Positions 42,815-51,919 of a stretch of DNA of 64,000 nucleotides are shown one piece after another. The first letter of the stretch is position 1, and every line of letters begins with the position of its first letter. A program made the translations under genes and the position numbers. Origin of the DNA: Lentibacter algarum (GTDB taxonomy: Bacteria > Pseudomonadota > Alphaproteobacteria > Rhodobacterales > Rhodobacteraceae); NCBI RefSeq assembly GCF_040580765.1, contig NZ_CP158687.1:2418001-2482000 (forward strand), written 5' to 3'. The notes under the pieces were generated by a model. It worked only from the letters and a program-made list of their open reading frames with translations. It did no database searches and was not told where the DNA came from.

Positions 42815-43984
42815 TCACTGCAGATCAGCAAAAGCTTTCTGAAGCCGCTCCACGGCCTGCTCAACATAGGCGCGTGGTGTGGCCAAGTTAAAGCGCATGA
42901 AACTCTCCCCACCTGTGCCAAAAGTTGGCCCGTGGTTGGCTGCGATCTTGGCATCTTCCTCGACACGGCGGGTAAACTCTTCACGGCTCATGCCTGTGTC
43001 TTCAAAATCAACCCACGCCAGATAGGTCGCCTCAAGCGGCATCGACTTCAAGCCCGGAATACTGTTGATCCCCGCATCAAATATCTCACGATTCCCGTTG
43101 ATATAGGCCACAAGCGCATCAACCCACTCCGCACCCTCTGGGCTATAGGCAGCCTCGGCCATCTCAAGCCCAAAAGAGTTTGCCGAAATGCCCAGCGCCA
43201 TCATCTTCGCGCCAAACTCAGCGCGCAACGTCTCGTTCGGGATAATCACATTCCCCGAATGCCCACCTGCGATATTAAAGGTCTTGGTTGTCGCCGTCAT
43301 CATAACAAGGCGGTCCTCAATCCCCTCGATATTGGCCATTGCGATATGCTTGGCCTCAGGCATCACAAGATCATGGTGGATTTCATCAGACACCAAAATC
43401 AGATCATGCGTCTTGGCAAACTCAGCCACCTGCTTCAACTCAGCCTCACTCCAGACACGTCCGCCAGGGTTATGAGGTGAGCACAGAATAACCATCTTCT
43501 CTGAGCCATCCAGCAGCGCATCATAGTTATCAAAGTCCATTTCGTAGCGCCCGTTCTCAAGCACCAAGGGGCATTCAACAACGCGCCGACCATTGGCCTT
43601 AATCACCTTGGCAAAAGCATGGTAGACGGGCGTGAAGAGCACGACCCCGTCACCCTTTTCGGTCCATGTGTCCACACAAAGCGCCGTACCATTGACGAGC
43701 CCGTGGGTCGTAAAGATCGCAGCGGGATCAACCTCCCAGCCATGACGGGTTTTCATCCACCAGCAGATCGCCGCACGGTATTCTGTATCGCCGCCATAAT
43801 AGCCGTAAATCCCGTGATCCAGCATCCCCTGCAGCGCGTTCTGCACACAAGCGGGTGGACGAAAATCCATATCTGCAACCCACATGGCGATCCCGTCTTC
43901 CGCAGGCACATTATAGAGCTTGTCCATCATGTCCCATTTCGCAGAATGGGTGCCCTTGCGGTCGATAATCTCGTCAAAATTCAT
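42815..43984 (-). CDS. patB: MalY/PatB-type pyridoxal enzyme (cystathionine beta-lyase-like)
   Basis: This 389-residue fold-type I PLP enzyme has WVADMDFRPP (about residue 35), YGYYGGD, CSPHNPGGRVW (about residue 168), DEIHHDLV and the PLP lysine in TATTKTFNIAG (about residue 232). MalY/PatB enzymes release homocysteine from cystathionine or remove sulfur from cysteine. It fits the methionine genes elsewhere in the window. GGAGAG precedes the ATG. Confidence 0.88.
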   Translation of the reverse strand: MNFDEIIDRKGTHSAKWDMMDKLYNVPAEDGIAMWVADMDFRPPACVQNALQGMLDHGIYGYYGGDTEYRAAICWWMKTRHGWEVDPAAIFTTHGLVNGTALCVDTWTEKGDGVVLFTPVYHAFAKVIKANGRRVVECPLVLENGRYEMDFDNYDALLDGSEKMVILCSPHNPGGRVWSEAELKQVAEFAKTHDLILVSDEIHHDLVMPEAKHIAMANIEGIEDRLVMMTATTKTFNIAGGHSGNVIIPNETLRAEFGAKMMALGISANSFGLEMAEAAYSPEGAEWVDALVAYINGNREIFDAGINSIPGLKSMPLEATYLAWVDFEDTGMSREEFTRRVEEDAKIAANHGPTFGTGGESFMRFNLATPRAYVEQAVERLQKAFADLQ

Positions 43985-44118
43985 GGGGTGCTCTCCAGTG
44001 TTGGGCCCGTGGTCGGCCCATGTTTGGCCTGCGCAAAAGCTAGCCGATTAAAAAACGAGTGCAAGGCCATGTTGCACAGCGTGTTGCAGTGCCCCGCCGC
44101 ATCGCCTAAATGAGCCCT

Positions 44119-44637
44119 ATGAAAAGGCCTATTCTGATACACCCCGACCCCCGCCTCAAAAAGGTCTGCGCTCCTGTGCCAGACCTTTCGGATGATCTGC
44201 GCAAGCTTGGCGACGATATGCTCGTGACCATGTACGACGCGCCGGGCATTGGCCTTGCCGCGCCCCAGATCGGCGTTCTCTCGCGCGTTATCGTGCTGGA
44301 TTGCGTCAAGGAAGAAGGCGAGACGCCCAAGCCGATGGTCATGTTTAATCCAGAAATTGTGGCTGCGTCAGACGAAACAAACACCTATGATGAGGGCTGC
44401 CTCTCAATCCCTGCTCAATACGGCGAAGTGACTCGCCCCAAGACCGTTGATGTGCGTTGGATCGACCGCGACGGACGCGAGCAGAGCAATACTTTCGATG
44501 GCCTCTGGGCGACCTGTGTCCAGCACGAGATTGACCACCTCAATGGCAAGCTCTTCATTGATTATCTCGGTGCAATGCGCCGCCAGATGATCACCCGCAA
44601 AATGCAAAAGCTCAAACGTGAGATGATGCGCACATGA
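44119..44637 (+). CDS. def: Peptide deformylase, active type
   Basis: This protein of about 172 residues has all three deformylase motifs intact: GIGLAAPQ (about residue 44), EGCLS (metal Cys, about residue 92) and QHEIDH (two metal His and the catalytic Glu, about residue 135). It removes the N-formyl group from nascent proteins. It is the first of three consecutive def-family genes followed by fmt, each overlapping the next by ATGA. The start may be ATG 44110 or 44119. Confidence 0.94.
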   Translation: MKRPILIHPDPRLKKVCAPVPDLSDDLRKLGDDMLVTMYDAPGIGLAAPQIGVLSRVIVLDCVKEEGETPKPMVMFNPEIVAASDETNTYDEGCLSIPAQYGEVTRPKTVDVRWIDRDGREQSNTFDGLWATCVQHEIDHLNGKLFIDYLGAMRRQMITRKMQKLKREMMRT

Positions 44638-45128
44638 GCGTTTTGCCTATCGTTCAGTGGCCTGATCCGCGCCTCTCTACGGTCTGCGCCCCTGTCGATG
44701 CGCCCACTTCCGAAACGCTGCTGAATGATATGTTTGACACGATGTATGCCGCCAAGGGCCGTGGCCTCGCTGGCCCACAAGTCGGCGTCCTTGCGCGTCT
44801 CTTTGTCATGGACGCAGGGTGGAAAGAGGGCACGCCCACACCGCTCGTTATGATCAACCCCGAGATCGAGCCTTGCGGCGAACCCACTTCACTAGAAGAA
44901 ATGTGCCTCTCTGTGCCTGATGTGGGCGTGCCCGTTCTACGCCCCTCAAGCGTCTTTGTCCGCTGGCGCGATCAGCATGGTGCGCCACAGGCAGCGCAGT
45001 TTGACGGCGCAGAGGCCCGCATTATCCAGCACGAGTTTGATCATCTCGATGGCAAGCTTCACTTTGACCGCGTATCGCCTAATCTGCGCACTGACCTTGA
45101 AACGCCTTACCTGAAAGCGCACACATGA
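44634..45128 (+). CDS. Peptide deformylase paralogue with altered motifs
   Basis: This 164-residue second def paralogue keeps the metal set: Cys in EEMCLS (about residue 90) and QHEFDH (about residue 134) with the Glu. Motif 1 reads GRGLAGPQ and motif 2 has Met where Gly is normal. The chemistry could remain, but the S1' pocket is probably changed, so substrate preference may differ. It overlaps def upstream and the third paralogue downstream by 4 bp. Confidence 0.88.
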   Translation: MSVLPIVQWPDPRLSTVCAPVDAPTSETLLNDMFDTMYAAKGRGLAGPQVGVLARLFVMDAGWKEGTPTPLVMINPEIEPCGEPTSLEEMCLSVPDVGVPVLRPSSVFVRWRDQHGAPQAAQFDGAEARIIQHEFDHLDGKLHFDRVSPNLRTDLETPYLKAHT

Positions 45129-45619
45129 CAGCCAGACTCTGTATCCCTTGGCCCGACAAACGCCTGCGCACCAAGGCCTCACCCGTTGAAGCCATAACCG
45201 ATGAAATCCGCGCCATCTGGTCCGATATGGTCGACACGATGGAAGCTATGCCTGGTGTCGGTCTTGCCGCACCCCAAATCGGCGTGATGCTGCGGCTTGC
45301 AGTCGTAGATGCGAGCGAAGAACGCGGCAAAGCTGTGCTCATGGCCAATCCCGAGATCATCGACGCCAGCGGCGTCTTTCGTGAGCATGACGAGGCCAGC
45401 CCGAATCTCCCCGGTGTGTCAGCTGTTATCAAACGCCCCCGCGGGGTCAGCGTACGCTTCCTTAACTCCGAAGGCATCATCGAGCGCCGCGACTACGTCG
45501 GCCTCTGGGCCACATCCGTCCAACACCAAATCGACCACCTCAACGGCCAAATGTATTTTGACCGTCTCTCAAAAGTGAAGCGCGACATGCTTCTGCGCCG
45601 CGCAAGGAAGCTCTCATGA
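45125..45619 (+). CDS. Peptide deformylase-like protein lacking catalytic residues
   Basis: This 164-residue third def paralogue keeps motif 1 (GVGLAAPQ, about residue 44). Motif 2 has lost the metal Cys ([10 protein letters not shown] replaces EGCLS) and motif 3 reads QHQIDH, with Gln for the catalytic Glu. It should not deformylate. The fold and reading frame are intact and the gene sits in a tight operon, so it is not a decayed pseudogene by appearance; a binding or regulatory role is possible. It overlaps fmt by 4 bp. Confidence 0.88.
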   Translation: MTARLCIPWPDKRLRTKASPVEAITDEIRAIWSDMVDTMEAMPGVGLAAPQIGVMLRLAVVDASEERGKAVLMANPEIIDASGVFREHDEASPNLPGVSAVIKRPRGVSVRFLNSEGIIERRDYVGLWATSVQHQIDHLNGQMYFDRLSKVKRDMLLRRARKLS

Positions 45620-46524
45620 GACTTGTTTTTATGGGTTCTCCTGACTTTAGCGTTCCTGTTCTGGAAGCACTGGTCAGGGCGGGTCACGAGATTGCCGCAG
45701 TCTATTGTCAGCCCCCTCGCCCTGCTGGACGAGGCAAAAAAGAGCGCCCTACAGCCGTCCATGCACGCGCTCTAGAACTTGGACTAGATGTTCGCCATCC
45801 TGTTTCACTCAAGTCCGAAGAGGCGCAAAAGGACTTCGCCTGCCTCAAACCTGAAGTGGCCGTGGTGGTCGCCTACGGGCTGATTTTGCCGCAAGCTATT
45901 TTGGATACGCCAACGTATGGTTGCCTCAATATCCATGCCTCCCTCTTGCCGCGTTGGCGCGGCGCGGCACCCATCCACCGAGCGATTATGGCTGGGGACA
46001 CCGACACAGGCGTTTGCATTATGCAGATGGAAGCTGGCCTTGACACAGGTCCTGTGCTTTTGCGCACAGCGACCCAGATTGGCGCGGAAGAAACCACACT
46101 TCAGCTCCATGATCGCCTGTCTGCCCTTGGCTCTGAGGCAATCGTCACAGCTCTGGACACATTACCAACCCTCACACCCGTCGCCCAGCCCGATACGGGC
46201 ATTACCTATGCCGAAAAAATCCGCAAAGACGAAGCGCGCATCGATTGGACCCAATCCTCTGACGAAATCGACCGTCAAATTCGCGGCCTGTCTCCCTTCC
46301 CGGGAGCGTGGTGCGAACTCAACGGAGCGCGCCTCAAAATTCTTGCCTCCCGCATGTCTCAGGGTAGCGGAGAAGCAGGTGAAGTCATCCATACGCCAGC
46401 GCATGTTGCTTGTGGCTCTGGCGCGGTAGAACTGCTGCGCTTGCAAAAAGCGGGCAGTCAGGCGCAAGATATCTCTGAGTTTACACGCGGCACGCCGCTC
46501 CCCAAGGGGGCGCGCCTCAGCTAA
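45616..46524 (+). CDS. fmt: Methionyl-tRNA formyltransferase
   Basis: This 302-residue enzyme formylates initiator Met-tRNA using 10-formyl-THF. It has [13 protein letters not shown] at the N terminus and the catalytic region [19 protein letters not shown] (Asn, His and nearby Asp, about residues 106-124). A C-terminal tRNA-binding domain begins about residue 205. It is the last gene of the def-def-def-fmt set, which places formyl addition and removal under one transcript. Confidence 0.96.
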   Translation: MRLVFMGSPDFSVPVLEALVRAGHEIAAVYCQPPRPAGRGKKERPTAVHARALELGLDVRHPVSLKSEEAQKDFACLKPEVAVVVAYGLILPQAILDTPTYGCLNIHASLLPRWRGAAPIHRAIMAGDTDTGVCIMQMEAGLDTGPVLLRTATQIGAEETTLQLHDRLSALGSEAIVTALDTLPTLTPVAQPDTGITYAEKIRKDEARIDWTQSSDEIDRQIRGLSPFPGAWCELNGARLKILASRMSQGSGEAGEVIHTPAHVACGSGAVELLRLQKAGSQAQDISEFTRGTPLPKGARLS

Positions 46525-46536
46525 GGAGCAAGCCCT

Positions 46537-46773
46537 ATGTTTCCCTCCATGATCGGAACAGTCGTGATCGCTGGTATTGTCGGCTATCTGAGCGAGCGCT
46601 CGGGCTTCACCCGCAACGGTATCCTTCAATCGATCATCATCTGTGTTGGCGGTGCCTTTGTTTTTTACTTCATAAGCCTGATGTTCAATATAGGCTTCAA
46701 CAGTCACGGAATAAACGCGATCGCCGCATCCATCGGCGCATTGGTCATTATTCCAACGCATTGGAGGAAGTAG
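46537..46773 (+). CDS. Small two/three-helix membrane protein (GlsB/YeaQ-like)
   Basis: This 78-residue hydrophobic protein has a glycine-rich first helix (IGTVVIAGIVGYLSER) and two further hydrophobic segments, in the style of the GlsB/YeaQ/YmgE stress membrane family. AGGAG precedes the ATG. It starts 12 bp after fmt and touches the next gene, a similar small membrane protein. Confidence 0.65.
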   Translation: MFPSMIGTVVIAGIVGYLSERSGFTRNGILQSIIICVGGAFVFYFISLMFNIGFNSHGINAIAASIGALVIIPTHWRK

Positions 46774-47007
46774 ATGGCACTCTATCTGATCATCATCGGC
46801 GCGGCTGCAGGTTTTCTCGCAACACGCATGATGCGCCTCGAAACCGACATCGTCACGACCATGGCGATCGGAATAGCAGGTGCGCTGATCGGCGGCTTTC
46901 TTCTGCGCTTTTTGTTAAGCGTCATGGGGATGCTCGGCGGCCTCATCGGCGCGGTCATGGGCGCATTACTCGTCATATGGGTATGGCAAAAATACTTTAA
47001 GCGTTAG
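46774..47007 (+). CDS. Small GlsB/YeaQ-type membrane protein
   Basis: This 77-residue, nearly all hydrophobic protein has glycine-patterned helices (IIIGAAAGFLATRMM, IGIAGALIGGFLL, MGMLGGLIGAVMG), typical of GlsB/YeaQ/YmgE proteins. It begins immediately after the stop of the previous gene. The role in stress is inferred from the family. It overlaps the convergent TRIC gene by 4 bp. Confidence 0.7.
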   Translation: MALYLIIIGAAAGFLATRMMRLETDIVTTMAIGIAGALIGGFLLRFLLSVMGMLGGLIGAVMGALLVIWVWQKYFKR

Positions 47008-47627
47008 AGCTTAGGGGGCCGTGCGCGGTAAACTGGCAGGCGCCAGCCAAAGGCGATAGATCCCGCTCGCAAAACAAATGTGCTCAGGACGCAAGAGCCA
47101 AGCACGACCAGTGGCGCACCCGAAACATTGGCAGATAAAAGCGCAACAATGGCTCCACCAAAGGCCGCCGAAACGTAAAGTTCTCCCTGCCGCAACACCA
47201 TCGGAACCTCGTTGGCCACGACGTCGCGCATCAACCCACCGAATGTCCCTGTCATCACACCCATAAGGAGCACTACAGGTGCGCCGTGGCCAAGCGACAT
47301 CGCCACACCCACTCCCGCCGCAACCGCAACACCAAGCGCCAAAGCATCAAGCCAGAGCAAAAGCCGTGCGCGGCTTTCAAACAAATGTGCCGTAAAGAAA
47401 ATCAGACCGGCTGCGACACAAGCGATCGCAATGTGCTCAGGCTGAGCAATCCAAAACACAGGGTTTCTGTCGAGCAAAAGGTCACGCAAAGTGCCACCGC
47501 CAACCGCCGTAAGCGAAGCCAGAAATGCAAACCCAATAATATCAAGCTGCGCGCGCGAGGCCGCCAGAGCCCCAGTCAGTGCAAAGATAAAGACCGATGT
47601 ATAGTCAAGCAGAGCAAGCGCGCTCAT
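47004..47627 (-). CDS. TRIC / UPF0126 cation channel family membrane protein
   Basis: This 207-residue protein has seven predicted membrane helices built from two similar halves. Each half has a glycine-rich kink: [13 protein letters not shown] (about residue 40) and [12 protein letters not shown] (about residue 127). Prokaryotic TRIC channels conduct monovalent cations. It overlaps rnhA by 4 bp (start inside its stop). Confidence 0.9.
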   Translation of the reverse strand: MSALALLDYTSVFIFALTGALAASRAQLDIIGFAFLASLTAVGGGTLRDLLLDRNPVFWIAQPEHIAIACVAAGLIFFTAHLFESRARLLLWLDALALGVAVAAGVGVAMSLGHGAPVVLLMGVMTGTFGGLMRDVVANEVPMVLRQGELYVSAAFGGAIVALLSANVSGAPLVVLGSCVLSTFVLRAGSIAFGWRLPVYRARPPKL

Positions 47628-48091
47628 GCCTCGTTCCGCGACGGTTTGAATGGCGCCATACCCGCGCGTGCAAGCTCGTCAGCGCGCTCGTTTTCAGCAT
47701 GGCCTGCGTGTCCTTTAATCCACTTCCAAGTTACGCTGTGACGTTCCTGCGCCGCGTCGAGACGCTGCCAGAGATCAACATTTTTCACAGGCTTTTTGTT
47801 AGAGGTCTTCCAGCCGTTGCGCTTCCAGCCAAAGATCCAGCCTGTTACGCCGTTTTTGACATAGGCACTGTCTGTGACAACAGTCAGGCGCGATGGTTTT
47901 TCAAGCCGTTCCAATGCGTTGATCGCAGCCAAGAGCTCCATACGGTTGTTCGTTGTATCCGCTTCACCGCCCTTAAGCTCACGTTCCTTGAGCACAGCTT
48001 CCCCCTCGACCGCGCGCAAAAGCACCCCCCAGCCTCCTGGACCCGGGTTGCCCGAACAGGCGCCGTCCGTATAGGCAAAAAGCTCAGCCAT
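47624..48091 (-). CDS. rnhA: Ribonuclease HI
   Basis: This 155-residue enzyme degrades the RNA strand of RNA-DNA hybrids. The four catalytic acidic residues lie in [14 protein letters not shown] (residues ~8-21), NNRMELLA (about residue 49), VTDSAYV (about residue 74) and ENERADELA (about residue 137). ATG 48091 gives the normal length. It overlaps the methyltransferase gene upstream by 8 bp in the same operon. Confidence 0.96.
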   Translation of the reverse strand: MAELFAYTDGACSGNPGPGGWGVLLRAVEGEAVLKERELKGGEADTTNNRMELLAAINALERLEKPSRLTVVTDSAYVKNGVTGWIFGWKRNGWKTSNKKPVKNVDLWQRLDAAQERHSVTWKWIKGHAGHAENERADELARAGMAPFKPSRNEA

Positions 48092-48677
48092 GGGCGCGCA
48101 CCAGAATGAATTTATCGATGGATCCAGACAAGCCAGTCCCCTCTCCTTTAAAGATATCATAGGGCTCAAAGCCCGCGTCGGTCAAAAGCTCTAGAAGCTC
48201 AGGCTCGCTCACATAGGTATAGGCCCGCCCCAACGCATCTCGCGCCTCAGCATCACCGAGCTTCATGCCAATGTGAAACACTCCACTAGGCTTCAAAGCG
48301 CGCTTGATCTGGCCCAAATGTTGCGGCAGCTTCTTGCGCGGCGCATGCAAAAGTGAGAAGCTCGCCCATACGCCATCGTATGTTTCAACTGCATCCAAGT
48401 CATCAAACAGAGCCTGCGTTGCATTTAGCCCCTCAACGGCCTGCGCCAGAGCAACCATCGCAGCAGACCCATCAACGGCATCCACAGTGCACCCGCGCTT
48501 GAGCATTTCAGCCGCGTAGTGCCCAGGACCGCAGCCCAAATCCAGTACATGCGCGCCCTTTGGCAAGTCTTCAACAAAGCCGATTAGGCTTTTGTGTTCG
48601 GCCTTGCTCACAACAATTTTTGCGTAGTCCGCAGCCTTCGCATCATAAATCGCCAGTGTCTTCGCATCCGCACTCAT
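48084..48677 (-). CDS. Class I SAM-dependent methyltransferase
   Basis: This protein of about 197 residues has the SAM motif [12 protein letters not shown] (about residue 42), an acidic loop (VDAVDGS) and [11 protein letters not shown]. The substrate is unknown. ATG 48677 overlaps the DUF3429 stop by 4 bp. It belongs to an ispH-DUF3429-methyltransferase-rnhA-TRIC run on the minus strand. Confidence 0.85.
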   Translation of the reverse strand: MSADAKTLAIYDAKAADYAKIVVSKAEHKSLIGFVEDLPKGAHVLDLGCGPGHYAAEMLKRGCTVDAVDGSAAMVALAQAVEGLNATQALFDDLDAVETYDGVWASFSLLHAPRKKLPQHLGQIKRALKPSGVFHIGMKLGDAEARDALGRAYTYVSEPELLELLTDAGFEPYDIFKGEGTGLSGSIDKFILVRAHG

Positions 48678-49126
48678 ATCAACAGCCCCAAAAGCAGGCA
48701 GGCCAACACAACTGAGGTAAGCAGAACGCGCAGCGACATCCACCAGACAGGCGCGGCGCCAGTGCGAACAAACCAGAAATCCAAAGCAAGAAGAGCCGCA
48801 AAGCCCGCCATCAAAGCCAGAAGTGATGCCTCACCACCGACACAGAAAAAAGCCCACAGTGCTGGCAACACAGACAATAGGTAGCCTCGAGTTGCGACCG
48901 CTCCCGTGAGTTGCATAGAAAAGCCCCAAAGAATGCCCGACATGAAGCACAAAATCACCGTGCCGTAAGAGATCAATGCCGCAAGGCCGATGAGCCGCTC
49001 ACCCAAAAACGCCTCTGTACCAAAGCTGCCAAAATGCGCCGTGAGCGCGCCCCAAAGAAAGGGCAGCAGCCCAGCAAGACCCAAAACAAGCGGCGCACGC
49101 GGAATACGCCGCGGAGCCGCGCTCAT
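48674..49126 (-). CDS. DUF3429 family membrane protein
   Basis: This 150-residue protein has about five hydrophobic segments. The pattern [33 protein letters not shown] (about residue 53) and a C-terminal LRVLLTSV matches DUF3429. Function is unknown. It overlaps both neighbours (ispH and the methyltransferase) by 4 bp. Confidence 0.87.
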   Translation of the reverse strand: MSAAPRRIPRAPLVLGLAGLLPFLWGALTAHFGSFGTEAFLGERLIGLAALISYGTVILCFMSGILWGFSMQLTGAVATRGYLLSVLPALWAFFCVGGEASLLALMAGFAALLALDFWFVRTGAAPVWWMSLRVLLTSVVLACLLLGLLI

Positions 49127-50073
49127 GCTGGCGTCCTCAAAACACGCGGCACTTTGAATTCAACGTTTTCTTTGGCCGTTTCGAGCACTTCAATATCAAG
49201 TTCATAGCGCGCGCCCAATGCGTCAATCACTTCCTGCACCAAAAGCTCAGGAGCCGAGGCGCCCGCTGTGATTCCAATGGAGTTAATCCCCTCAAGCGCA
49301 CGCCAGTCTATATTGGCCGCCCGCTGTACGAGCTGCGAATAGCCACAACCCGCATTGGAGCCAACTTCAACAAGCCGCTGTGAATTAGACGAATTTGGCG
49401 CGCCAACAACAAGCATAGCATCAACGCGCCCCGCCATGGCCTTCACTGCCTCCTGACGGTTGGTTGTTGCGTAGCAGATGTCCTCTTTGTGCGGGCCAAC
49501 GATCTTGGGAAAGCGTGCTTGAAGGGCCGCAACAATGCCCGCTGTGTCATCAACAGACAAAGTGGTTTGCGTCACAAACGCAAGCTTGGCCACGTCACGC
49601 ACAGCTACGCCGCCCACGTCCGCCTCGGTTTCCACAAGCAAAACTTCGCCCTCAGGCAGTTGTCCCATCGTCCCGACAGTTTCAGGATGACCCTCGTGAC
49701 CAATCATGATGATCTGCAAGCCTGCATCGTGATGGCGCTCTGCCTCGATATGTACCTTGCTCACAAGCGGGCAAGTCGCATCGACAAAAACCATCTCGCG
49801 CCGCGCAGCTTCAGCTGGCACAGCCTTCGGCACGCCATGCGCCGAAAAGATAACAGGGCGATCATCAGGGCAATCTTCAAGTTCCTCGACAAAAACAGCG
49901 CCTTTGGCGCGCAAATCATCGACAACATATTTGTTGTGCACAATCTCGTGGCGCACATAGACGGGCGCCCCCCATTTCTCGATTGCCATCTCGACAATCT
50001 TGATGGCGCGGTCGACCCCCGCACAAAAGCCGCGCGGGGCGGCAAGAATAACTTTGAGAGGTGGTTTTTTCAT
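49123..50073 (-). CDS. ispH: 4-hydroxy-3-methylbut-2-enyl diphosphate reductase
   Basis: This 316-residue Fe-S enzyme carries out the last step of the MEP isoprenoid pathway. Cluster cysteines lie in [12 protein letters not shown] (about residue 18), DATCPLVSK (about residue 101) and EDICYATT (about residue 200). EIVHNKYVV and [10 protein letters not shown] are typical substrate-binding segments. GAGGAG precedes the ATG. It shows that this genome makes isoprenoids by the MEP route, which bears on the mvaA gene. Confidence 0.96.
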   Translation of the reverse strand: MKKPPLKVILAAPRGFCAGVDRAIKIVEMAIEKWGAPVYVRHEIVHNKYVVDDLRAKGAVFVEELEDCPDDRPVIFSAHGVPKAVPAEAARREMVFVDATCPLVSKVHIEAERHHDAGLQIIMIGHEGHPETVGTMGQLPEGEVLLVETEADVGGVAVRDVAKLAFVTQTTLSVDDTAGIVAALQARFPKIVGPHKEDICYATTNRQEAVKAMAGRVDAMLVVGAPNSSNSQRLVEVGSNAGCGYSQLVQRAANIDWRALEGINSIGITAGASAPELLVQEVIDALGARYELDIEVLETAKENVEFKVPRVLRTPA

Positions 50074-50141
50074 TGGCGCGCTCCTCGTTCCCCTGAGCTA
50101 AGCGATGCGCCTGCGCAGGTCCAGACCTACGGACAAAAAAA

Positions 50142-50170
50142 GGGCGCGGCGTCCAAAGACAATCGCGCCC
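50142..50170 (-). terminator. Terminator of the NYN-domain gene
   Basis: GGGCGCG...CGCGCCC (7-bp stem, 15-nt loop) is followed on the minus strand by TTTTTTTGTCC, 17 bp after the stop of the NYN gene. Confidence 0.8.
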
Positions 50171-50186
50171 CGCTTTGGCCTAAAAC

Positions 50187-50759
50187 CTAGTCGAGATCAT
50201 CAAGATCGCCGTCGTCCCCTAGAACGTCCTCGCGCGACGGGCGCCCAATGACATCTTTGAGATCGTTCAGCTCGATGAAATTGTCCGCCTGACGGCGCAA
50301 CTCATCCGCAATCATAGGCGGCTGGCTGCGGATCGTGGACACAACAGAGACCCGCACACCTTGACGCTGCAAGCTTTCCACAAGCGGGCGGAAGTCACCA
50401 TCGCCAGAGAAAATCACAATATGGTCCACATGCGGCGCGAGCTCCATAGCATCGACAGCAAGCTCGATATCCATATTGCCCTTAACTTTGCGGCGGCCTT
50501 GGCTGTCGGTGAACTCCTTGGCTGGCTTAGTGACCATATTAAAGCCGTTATAGTTCAGCCAGTCGACCAGCGGGCGGATCGGCGAATACTCGTCATTTTC
50601 CAACAAAGCCGTATAATAAAACGCGCGCAAAAGCTTGCCACGGCGCATAAATTCGCTGCGCAATAATTTATAGTCGATATCAAACCCGAGAGATTTCGCG
50701 GCGGCGTATAAGTTTGACCCATCAATGAACAGCGCCAAGCGCTCATCCTTGTAAAACAT
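50187..50759 (-). CDS. NYN domain protein (LabA/DUF88 family)
   Basis: This 190-residue PIN-like nuclease-fold protein has the acidic sites ALFIDGSNLY (about residue 11), KGNMDIELAVDAM (about residue 92) and IFSGDGDFRPLV (about residue 117). The acidic C terminus (DDGDLDDLD) is unusual. LabA-type NYN proteins are thought to act on RNA; the target is unknown. GGAAGG precedes the ATG. It is divergent from folK. Confidence 0.88.
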   Translation of the reverse strand: MFYKDERLALFIDGSNLYAAAKSLGFDIDYKLLRSEFMRRGKLLRAFYYTALLENDEYSPIRPLVDWLNYNGFNMVTKPAKEFTDSQGRRKVKGNMDIELAVDAMELAPHVDHIVIFSGDGDFRPLVESLQRQGVRVSVVSTIRSQPPMIADELRRQADNFIELNDLKDVIGRPSREDVLGDDGDLDDLD

Positions 50760-50895
50760 AAAAAGTCCTTCCAAAAACCACTGGCTTGCAAAAAACTGGA
50801 CTGTTAAGCGGTCAAGCAAGCAGGGCTACTACACAGATAGCACTCTTAAAAAAAACCCTTTGAAGGGCAACACAAATCAGCGCGAGGATAGGCCT

Positions 50896-51465
50896 GTGTC
50901 TAGCAAAGCACAAACATACTTAATCGCTCTCGGCGGCAATATGCCGTCCGCACTCGGAGGCCCCGAGATCACCCTGCGCGCCGCCCTCAAACGCCTGCCA
51001 GAGACGGGCCTCAAAGTGGAGGCCGTAAGCCGCTTTTTTCAGACCCCCTGCTTCCCCGCTGGCGCAGGGCCCGACTACGTCAATGCAGCGGCATGCTTGT
51101 CCTCTGACAAATCGCCCAAAGAGGTATTGCACCGCTTGCACGACATTGAAGCGGAGTTTGGCCGCGAGCGCCTCCAGCGCTGGGGCATGCGATGCCTTGA
51201 TCTTGATCTTCTTTCGGCAGGACAGCGTGTTCTTCCTGATATGAAGACCTATACCCAATGGCAAACCCTCCCCCCAGACGCCCAGCGCAGCGATGCCCCA
51301 AGCGAGCTTATCCTGCCTCATCCGCGCCTCGCCGAGCGCGCTTTTGTGCTTGTCCCGCTTGCTGAGATTGCCCCTGATTGGGCCCACCCAACCTCAGGAC
51401 TCACCGTCAAAGAGATGCTTGCTTCACTGCCTGCCAGCGAAAAAGACTTGGTTTTGCCCTTGTGA
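50896..51465 (+). CDS. folK: 2-amino-4-hydroxy-6-hydroxymethyldihydropteridine diphosphokinase
   Basis: This protein of about 189 residues transfers pyrophosphate to the pterin in folate synthesis. It has YLIALGGNMPS at the N terminus, RFFQTPCFP, the signature RWGMRCLDLDLL (about residue 98) and LPHPRLAERAFVL. I chose GTG 50896, with AGGA upstream; the frame opens further up at a TTG with no family likeness. It comes before rpoZ, separated by a hairpin. Confidence 0.9.
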   Translation: MSSKAQTYLIALGGNMPSALGGPEITLRAALKRLPETGLKVEAVSRFFQTPCFPAGAGPDYVNAAACLSSDKSPKEVLHRLHDIEAEFGRERLQRWGMRCLDLDLLSAGQRVLPDMKTYTQWQTLPPDAQRSDAPSELILPHPRLAERAFVLVPLAEIAPDWAHPTSGLTVKEMLASLPASEKDLVLPL

Positions 51466-51477
51466 GGGGGCTTTTTG

Positions 51478-51500
51478 GCCTTGTGTTTCAGGCACAAGGC
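51478..51500 (+). terminator. Hairpin between folK and rpoZ
   Basis: GCCTTGTG-tttcagg-CACAAGGC is a perfect 8-bp stem, 12 bp after the folK stop. Only CTTTTT precedes it and no T-run follows, so it may be a weak terminator or an mRNA end protector before rpoZ. Confidence 0.4.
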
Positions 51501-51541
51501 TCCTAAATACGGGCCTTCACAAGACTGATCTGGAGTGACCC

Positions 51542-51895
51542 ATGGCCCGTGTGACCGTTGAAGATTGCGTAGACAAAGTTCCAAACCGCTTTGAGCTTGT
51601 CATGCTTGCGTCGCATCGCGCACGCGAAATCTCTGCTGGTGCGTCGCTCACAGTAGACCGTGACAACGACAAAAACCCTGTTGTTGCCCTGCGTGAAATC
51701 GCGGACGAAACTCAGACAGCTGGCGATCTGCGCGAGCGTCTGATCGAGAGCAACCAGACACAGATCGAAGTTGATGAGCCTGAAGATGATGCTATGGCGC
51801 TTCTTATGGGTGCTGAGGCTGACAAGCCGTCTGATGACGACATGACAGAAGAGCAGCTCCTTCGCCAATTGATGGAAGCACAAGGTCAGGGCTAA
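51542..51895 (+). CDS. rpoZ: RNA polymerase omega subunit
   Basis: This 117-residue protein begins [20 protein letters not shown], followed by [12 protein letters not shown], the standard omega start. It helps assemble RNA polymerase and, with ppGpp, forms one of its binding sites. It has the extended acidic C terminus seen in alphaproteobacteria. It sits 24 bp upstream of the ppGpp synthetase gene, a conserved pairing. Confidence 0.96.
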   Translation: MARVTVEDCVDKVPNRFELVMLASHRAREISAGASLTVDRDNDKNPVVALREIADETQTAGDLRERLIESNQTQIEVDEPEDDAMALLMGAEADKPSDDDMTEEQLLRQLMEAQGQG

Positions 51896-51919
51896 CCTGC
51901 CAACAAGGTGATGTAGCGG

